NCBI RefSeq assembly: GCF_900091315.1 | Contig: NZ_FLSP01000017.1 | Span: 43,307 to 107,306 of the forward strand | Source: Streptomyces sp. DI166 | GTDB lineage: Bacteria > Actinomycetota > Actinomycetes > Streptomycetales > Streptomycetaceae | Length of the DNA stretch: 64,000 nucleotides | Reading direction: 5' to 3' | Part shown: positions 58,900 to 64,000 of the stretch, piece after piece | Layout of the letters: every line of letters starts with the position of its first letter | Numbering within the stretch: position 1 is the first letter of the stretch | Notes under the pieces: model-generated | What the model saw: only the letters and a program-made list of their open reading frames with translations | Told to the model about the DNA's origin: nothing | The model's database searches: none | Position numbers and translations under genes: made by a program

Positions 58900-58943
58900 T
58901 GGTCTGTACCAGTCAAGGGTGTAGACCAGTCAGGTCTGGACCA
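58900..58943 (-). promoter_or_regulatory. Chitin-regulon operator repeats upstream of the chitinase
   Basis: TGGTCTGTACCA (58900-58911), a half-site TGTAGACCA (58920-58928) and AGGTCTGGACCA (58932-58943) match the dyad TGGTCTAGACCA. On the minus strand the last reads TGGTCCAGACCT, exactly the direct repeat of classic Streptomyces chitinase promoters. DasR binds related dre sites (ACTGGTCTAGACCACT). They lie about 135-180 bases upstream of the start. Confidence 0.8.
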
Positions 58944-59018
58944 ATTCACGGGCGGGGGTGCCGGGTTGAGGCCCTCTGCGGGCGGATCGCCCGGATACGT
59001 GCGGGCCGGTAGCCGCCG

Positions 59019-59492
59019 TCAGGCGAGCCAGGCGGAGGTACTCCGGCGCCGTCCCAGTCCGACGGCCGCGAACTCGTCCTCATCGCCCCCGCCCACCACC
59101 ACCCCCAGCCGTCGCAAGGCCTGGGAGATCGGACTCCCGACGGCGGGCGTCGACTGCCCCTCCTCCACGTGGAGCGGTCCCAGGGCGAGGGCTCCGCGGT
59201 CCCATACGACGGCGTGCTGCTCACCGGTGCCGCCGAAATACTCGGCTTCCACGTAGGCCACCGGCCCCGTGGCGGACCACGCGGAGGCAGCCCCGGCGAG
59301 ACCGGCCGGCAGCCGCCAAAACCCTTCCGTGCCCGCGTTGTCCCCGCCCGCCAGGGCATCCCGGAGGGCGTCCGTCAGGGGCATCAGCGACAGGCCCTGG
59401 GCCAGTGGTGCCGGGCGGGCGGCCGGCAGATCCCGGGCGGCGGTGCGCAGCACCCGGTCGGCGGCGATCACAGCCTGCAGAACGTAGGCCAT
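59019..59492 (-). CDS. Unknown 157-residue protein
   Basis: I do not recognise the family. The protein begins MAYVLQAVIAADRVLRTAA and contains GPVAYVEAEYFGGTGEQHAV and SPISQALRRLGVVVG, with no membrane segment. Similar proteins are common hypothetical genes in streptomycetes. ATG 59492 is chosen over GTG 59498 because GAGGGG lies nine bases upstream. It is divergent from the kinase gene. Confidence 0.65.
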   Translation of the reverse strand: MAYVLQAVIAADRVLRTAARDLPAARPAPLAQGLSLMPLTDALRDALAGGDNAGTEGFWRLPAGLAGAASAWSATGPVAYVEAEYFGGTGEQHAVVWDRGALALGPLHVEEGQSTPAVGSPISQALRRLGVVVGGGDEDEFAAVGLGRRRSTSAWLA

Positions 59493-59582
59493 GCGCACAT
59501 ACCCCTCCCCGTGGCTCTCCAGGGAGACGTTAAAGCCCCCTCACCCGAGCGCCTGTCACCGGTGTCTCGTAGGCTCCTCGCC

Positions 59583-61325
59583 ATGAACGACGGGGTATCC
59601 GGCAGACGGGTCATCGACGGGCGCTTCGAGCTGGAGGCGCGGCTCGGTGGCGGCGGTATGGGCATGGTGTGGCGGGCGCGCGACCTGGTACTGGACCGGG
59701 CCGTGGCACTCAAGGAGGTACGGCCCTCGGATCCGGGGCTGGCCGAGTACGATCCGCAGGCCGCGGCCACGCTCCGGGCCCGCGTGCTGCGCGAGGCCAG
59801 GGCGCTGGCCCGCGTCGACCATCCCAACGTGGTGACCATCCACCACGTGGTCGACGGAGGGGACCACGCCTACCCCTGGATCGTCATGGAACTGGTCACC
59901 GGGGGCTCCCTCCAGGACCGGCTCGAACAGGGCCCATTGACGCCCGTCGAGGCGGCGCGTATCGGCCGCGAGGTGCTGGCCGCGCTGCGCGCCGCGCACG
60001 ACGTCGGTATCCAGCACCGCGATGTGAAGCCCGCCAACGTGCTCCTGCGGCCCGACGGGCGTCCCGTCCTGACCGACTTCGGCATCGCGGCGATCAGGGA
60101 GTCCACGGTCCTGACCATGACCGGCTCCCTCATCGGCACGCCCGACTACATGGCGCCCGAACGTATCTCGGGCGGCGAGGGCGGCCCGGGCTCCGACCTG
60201 TGGTCGCTGGCGATGATGCTGTACGTCGCCGTCGAGGGGCACCACCCGCTGCGCAGGGGAACCACGCTGGCGACGCTGGCGGCCCTGCTGAGCGAGGAGT
60301 TGCCCCCGCCCCAGCGTTCGGGACCGCTGACGCCGTTCCTCAACGCCATGCTCGCCAAGGACCCGGCGCGGCGGCCGGACACCGAGACGGCGGACCGGAT
60401 GCTCGCGGCCGCCGCCGAGGCCACGGGCCCGCAGGCGGGGCACCCGGCGACGTCGTACCCTCTGGCTCCGCCGCCCGGCCCCTCCGCGCCGGTGACGCCT
60501 GCCACGCCTGCCGGGTTCGGACCGCCGCCCACCGGTTTCGGGCCGCCCGCGCAGACCGTCACCCCCGGCGGCTGGACGCCGAGTCCGGGCACGACGACCG
60601 TCCAGCCCACGGCACCGCGACCCGGTGGGCGGGGCAAGCGCGGACTCGCGGTCGCCTCGTCCGCCGCGGGCGTGCTGCTGGTCGGAACGCTGGTGTGGAA
60701 CTTCCTCCCCGACGACAACGGCAAGGCCGACAACTCCTCGGCGGGCTCACCCGGGACGTCCACGCCCGACGCACGCAAGTCCTCCTCCCCCACGACGTCG
60801 GGCTCGTCCCCCACGTCCACGGCGAAGCCCGACGCGAGCCGCTCCGCTTCGGCCGACAAGATCGACGCGAAGAACGGACTGCTCACGCCGGACGGCATCC
60901 GCATGGCGCTGGCGGCGATCGAGGAGGAGACCGGCCGGAACCGTGCGGGAGACCTCACGATCTATCCCGACTACGTGAACGTGCAGCTCATGGTCGAGGG
61001 CAGTGACACGAAGTACGACAGCTACACCTACCGCCTCGGTCGTGGCGTCGAGAAGGGCATCATCAGCAGCACGATCTTCTCCGGCAACCGGCCGTTCACC
61101 TTCGACGACTTCGACTGGGACGTCGTCCCCGCCCTCCTGAGGAAGGCGGAGAAGGAACTCAACGTCGACAAGCCGACTTCGCGATACGTCCTGGTCCGCG
61201 CGGCCTCGGAAACGTTCGACACCCCTCTGGGACTGGCCGTGTACCTGGGCGACGAACACGACACCGGCTACCTGGACGCCGATCTGAAGGGCAACGTGAC
61301 TCGCGTCATGCCCGCGGAGGACTGA
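59583..61325 (+). CDS. Transmembrane Ser/Thr protein kinase
   Basis: The 580-residue kinase has the catalytic domain in residues 1-270: Gly-rich LGGGGMGMV, Lys44 in VALKEV, catalytic HRDVKPAN (H145, D147) and DFG at 165-167. A Pro-rich linker, one membrane segment (about 357-377), a Ser/Thr/Pro-rich stalk and an external domain of about 150 residues follow, which resembles a sensor module. PASTA repeats are absent. It phosphorylates unknown cytosolic proteins. Confidence 0.9.
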   Translation: MNDGVSGRRVIDGRFELEARLGGGGMGMVWRARDLVLDRAVALKEVRPSDPGLAEYDPQAAATLRARVLREARALARVDHPNVVTIHHVVDGGDHAYPWIVMELVTGGSLQDRLEQGPLTPVEAARIGREVLAALRAAHDVGIQHRDVKPANVLLRPDGRPVLTDFGIAAIRESTVLTMTGSLIGTPDYMAPERISGGEGGPGSDLWSLAMMLYVAVEGHHPLRRGTTLATLAALLSEELPPPQRSGPLTPFLNAMLAKDPARRPDTETADRMLAAAAEATGPQAGHPATSYPLAPPPGPSAPVTPATPAGFGPPPTGFGPPAQTVTPGGWTPSPGTTTVQPTAPRPGGRGKRGLAVASSAAGVLLVGTLVWNFLPDDNGKADNSSAGSPGTSTPDARKSSSPTTSGSSPTSTAKPDASRSASADKIDAKNGLLTPDGIRMALAAIEEETGRNRAGDLTIYPDYVNVQLMVEGSDTKYDSYTYRLGRGVEKGIISSTIFSGNRPFTFDDFDWDVVPALLRKAEKELNVDKPTSRYVLVRAASETFDTPLGLAVYLGDEHDTGYLDADLKGNVTRVMPAED

Positions 61326-61340
61326 GACCTGTGCTCCGGC

Positions 61341-63488
61341 TCAGCCCGACACCGATGGGTCGAGCCGGGTGATCAACGTACGGCTGACGCGCTGAAGTTC
61401 CTCGTCGTGTTCGATGTTCTGGAACCTGCCGCCGCGGCGGGGCTGGGCCATGGCTTCGTGGAGCACGGGTAGGGCGGGTGCCGCGTGGGTGCCCATGCGG
61501 GCCAGGCAGTTCACGACGTGGTTCGCCGTCGCGGGGTTCTGGGTCATGGCTTGGAGGAGGGTTTCGAGGACGGCCGAAGCCTCGGTCTCGCCGCCGATGG
61601 CCCAGAGCGCTGACGCGCAATGCACCCGCACCCATTCGTAGGTGTGCGTCAGGAGTTCACGCAGGCGTGGCAGGGCGGCGGAGGCGGGCGGGCCCATCTC
61701 GGCCAGCAGGTCCGCCGCGTCGCTGACATGGAAGGTGATGCAGTCGTCGAGCATGCGGAGCAAATGGGGCATGGCTTCGGCCCGGTCTCCGCCCACGGCC
61801 CAGAGCGCGGCGACGGCGGCGGGTCCTACCTGCGCGTCGGTGCTGGTGGTCAGCGCCCGGATCGTGTCCCGCGCGTCGGCCGCCGCCGGACCGAACGCCC
61901 GCAGCGCCTGGAGGGCCGACCGTGTGACGCCGTGCCGGTTGTGGAGCACGGCAGCTCGGAGCGTGTCCAGCACCACCGGTATCGCGGCCGGATCGCCCAG
62001 CCCGGCCAGCGCGGACAGGAGGGCGTTGGCGCTCATCTCGTCCCGCTCCTGGGACAGGTCGACACGGCGCAGGTGATCGTTGAGCCGCGGCGTCAACTGG
62101 TCCGCCGCCTGCGGCAGATGCCGCACGACCTCCACCGCACGCCAGGCGTCCACGCCGCTGTCCAGCGCCGTGAGCAGGCTCGGCAGGGCGCGTGCGTCAC
62201 CGAGGCGTGCCAGGGCTCGGACCGCCTGCTGGTGGCATCTGCGCAGGCGTGCGTCCGGAGCCGCCCAGACATCGGGGCCGTGGGCCGCGCGTTGGGCGGC
62301 CGTCAGTGTGGCGAGTGCTTCGCGGGCCGGGGCGGCGACGAGGTGGCAGGACTCCAGGACGGCCGCGGCTTCGGCGGCGACTTCCTCCTCGTCCAGGGCG
62401 AGTTGGTCGGCGACCAGAAGGAGGAGGCGGGTGTGGTCTCCTCGCCAGGCCCGTATCAGCTCGCCGCTCATGCGGACCGCGTCCAGGCGCGTGCCGGGGT
62501 CAGGGCTGCGCAGTTGCTCGGCCAGCACTGTGGTGCGCTCGGGAACCCGTGCTCCCAGTGCTTCGTGGAACGTGCGCAGCAGCGTCGGGGTCAGTGCGTA
62601 GACCCGACTGTGCCGGTCGAGGTCTTCGAACGCGGCGATGATCTGAGGTGGGACCGTGTCGTTGGAGGCCGTGGTCGAGTGGTGGCTCGGGACGGTCCGG
62701 ATCGGCGTCGCGGGTAGGGCGCGGAAGGTCGCGCGCAGAAGGGCGACGGCGGTGGGTACGACGTCCTCGCCGATGTCGTCCGGGGCGCAGCGGGACTGCT
62801 GCACCAGGGCCGCGAGGCGGGTCGTCGGGTCCTGGGCGGGGTCCGCCGCGATCCCGGCCAGCCAGGCTCTGACGGGCTGCGCGGCTTCGGGCAGGCGCAG
62901 TGCCAAGGTGGCGGCCGTGTCCGCGATCCACAGCCGTGCCAGGGTGCCGCGCTCGGCGGTCAGCCGTTCACGGAGCACCTCGGCGGCCCGGTCGGCGTCG
63001 TCGAGGAAGAGTCCGAGCCCGGGGATAGCGGCCAGGCGTACGTCCGGGTCCGGGTCGCGGACGAGTTCGACGAAGGTCCCGCCCCGCTCACGCAGGAACG
63101 TCCTGGCCTGTCCGTACCCCATGGGCGGGCAGTACTCGATCTCGTTGCCGTCCTCGTCCTCGTCCTCGAAGGCCCACTCCATGGTCTCGCGTCCGATGCT
63201 GACCAGCAGCGTGACGACGGCGGCCCGGTCGGGCGTGGCCCGGTCGGCGACCAGTTCGAAGAGGAAGGGCAGGCTGGCCGCGGTGGGCGGGTACACGCTG
63301 CCTTGGTGGTGAACGGCGCTGTAGTAACGGTCGAAGGCCGCGCGGCGCTCCGCCGCGTCCGGGGAGCGCATCGCCGCCAGGAGGGCCGGTACTTCCTCGG
63401 CCGATCCGTACGCGTGGTCCATCGACGCCCAGTCGATGTCGTGAAGTCCGTCGAGCATGATCGCAACCATGCCAGGGGGCACTGACAT
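61341..63488 (-). CDS. HEAT-repeat protein
   Basis: This 715-residue protein consists of HEAT-like repeats throughout (DPDPDVRLAAIPGLGLFL, DAVRMSGELIRAW, DTIRALTTST and others) and an acidic stretch FEDEDEDGNE. Such alpha-solenoids serve as protein-binding scaffolds. The start could be 63488, 63470 or 63458 (MLDGLHDIDWASMD), none with a good ribosome site; the last matches the usual start of related proteins. Function unknown. Confidence 0.72.
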   Translation of the reverse strand: MSVPPGMVAIMLDGLHDIDWASMDHAYGSAEEVPALLAAMRSPDAAERRAAFDRYYSAVHHQGSVYPPTAASLPFLFELVADRATPDRAAVVTLLVSIGRETMEWAFEDEDEDGNEIEYCPPMGYGQARTFLRERGGTFVELVRDPDPDVRLAAIPGLGLFLDDADRAAEVLRERLTAERGTLARLWIADTAATLALRLPEAAQPVRAWLAGIAADPAQDPTTRLAALVQQSRCAPDDIGEDVVPTAVALLRATFRALPATPIRTVPSHHSTTASNDTVPPQIIAAFEDLDRHSRVYALTPTLLRTFHEALGARVPERTTVLAEQLRSPDPGTRLDAVRMSGELIRAWRGDHTRLLLLVADQLALDEEEVAAEAAAVLESCHLVAAPAREALATLTAAQRAAHGPDVWAAPDARLRRCHQQAVRALARLGDARALPSLLTALDSGVDAWRAVEVVRHLPQAADQLTPRLNDHLRRVDLSQERDEMSANALLSALAGLGDPAAIPVVLDTLRAAVLHNRHGVTRSALQALRAFGPAAADARDTIRALTTSTDAQVGPAAVAALWAVGGDRAEAMPHLLRMLDDCITFHVSDAADLLAEMGPPASAALPRLRELLTHTYEWVRVHCASALWAIGGETEASAVLETLLQAMTQNPATANHVVNCLARMGTHAAPALPVLHEAMAQPRRGGRFQNIEHDEELQRVSRTLITRLDPSVSG

Positions 63489-63503
63489 TCGTGCTCGACG
63501 GGC

Positions 63504-63995
63504 TCAGGCCAGGGATTCGAAGTACGCCTGCTGTGCCGGGTAGTAGTCCTCGAAGGCGGGCCGGGGACCGCCCGTGCGTGAGGTGGTGAGCAGGTCCAGG
63601 TAGTACTCCCAGCCCGGGCCGATCTCGCCGAGCTGCTCCGTGGAGGTGAGGTGCTGGACCAGGCGCAGTTCGGTGGTGCCGTCGGTCTCGGTGAGCAGCA
63701 GTTCCAGGAACCAGCCCCCCGCCTCGTCCTGCGTCACGACAGCGAGTCTGCGGGGCGGTTCGCACGCCTCGATCCGCACGGCGAACCAGGGTTCCGACTC
63801 CTCGAACAGCATCTGCACTTCAATGGTGTTGCCGGGCGCCGCCTCGCCGCGCCAGGGGCCGAACCAGCGGGCGGTGCGCTCCGGCTCGGTGACACTCGCC
63901 CAGACGTCGTCGGCGGAGGCCTTGTAGGTGCGGGCGAGGATCAGGTCGTGGCCAGTGGCAGTGGGGACGAGGCGTCCGGTGGGCTCGGGGGTCAT
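63504..63995 (-). CDS. SRPBCC/AHSA1-family protein
   Basis: The 163-residue protein has the AHSA1/SRPBCC hydrophobic-pocket fold with RTYKASADDVWASVTEPERT, RWFGPWRGE and LVQHLTSTEQ. Members bind small hydrophobic ligands or act as chaperone activators. ATG 63995 lies at the window edge, so the upstream ribosome site cannot be seen. Confidence 0.8.
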   Translation of the reverse strand: MTPEPTGRLVPTATGHDLILARTYKASADDVWASVTEPERTARWFGPWRGEAAPGNTIEVQMLFEESEPWFAVRIEACEPPRRLAVVTQDEAGGWFLELLLTETDGTTELRLVQHLTSTEQLGEIGPGWEYYLDLLTTSRTGGPRPAFEDYYPAQQAYFESLA

Positions 63996-64000
63996 GCGGT

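Overview
The window is very G+C-rich, with strong third-position G/C bias, many GTG starts, GGAGG-type ribosome binding sites and ATGA/GTGA overlapping operons. The gene content (mycofactocin cluster, GH19 chitinase with DasR-type sites, ECF sigma factors paired with small membrane proteins, FUSC and Imm49 proteins, large Ser/Thr kinase) points to a Streptomyces or close relative chromosome. No tRNA, rRNA, CRISPR array, transposase or phage gene was seen.

1-14.7 kb is an alcohol-oxidation and mycofactocin locus. On the minus strand an NDMA-dependent methanol dehydrogenase (mno) is followed by a MoxR-type AAA+ ATPase, a vWA protein (both with His-rich stretches) and a methyltransferase resembling MftM. 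The last 15 codons of a LuxR-type regulator sit at the left edge. Divergently, mftA-mftB-mftC-mftD-mftE-SDR-mftF form a tightly overlapping plus-strand operon. It is followed by an AMP-forming acetyl-CoA synthetase, a degenerate SDR and a short adenylate kinase. Together they read as: make the redox cofactor, oxidise an alcohol with it, activate acetate and recycle the AMP.

14.7-32.1 kb is an amine catabolism region. The minus strand carries an NmrA-like protein, an aminoaldehyde dehydrogenase, a flavin amine oxidase, a complete PotABCD-type polyamine importer and a Rieske oxygenase. A divergent promoter region with three inverted repeats separates these from a plus-strand operon: small unknown protein, NuoF-like flavoprotein, 3Fe-4S ferredoxin, ADP-forming acyl-CoA synthetase, two tandem acyl-CoA dehydrogenases, 3-hydroxyacyl-CoA dehydrogenase, TetR regulator. 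The Rieske protein has Glu at the bridging position, as in quaternary-amine oxygenases of the carnitine type. This is the best candidate for an uncharacterised pathway.

32.1-43.1 kb holds a DHA2 drug exporter, a FUSC protein, a gene graveyard with two decayed genes around a 22-bp perfect inverted repeat, an ECF sigma factor with a CU044_5270 partner, a kinase-fold phosphotransferase, a BASS transporter and a membrane metallophosphoesterase. Two short tandem-repeat arrays lie exactly at convergent gene ends (33.8 and 43.1 kb).

43.1-52.8 kb contains an AI-2E transporter, a run of orphan immunity-type genes (Imm49, CdiI-like) with a zinc-ribbon protein and a NUDIX hydrolase, then a carbon-starvation module: an Na+/solute symporter overlapping an ECF sigma factor and its membrane partner, divergent from DUF3311, CstA and YbdD genes.

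52.8-64 kb holds an MBL hydrolase, a small gene with an early stop codon, a DUF1963-like protein, a two-component system next to a small membrane protein, a secreted GH19 chitinase with chitin-regulon operators, a Ser/Thr kinase, a HEAT-repeat protein and an SRPBCC protein.
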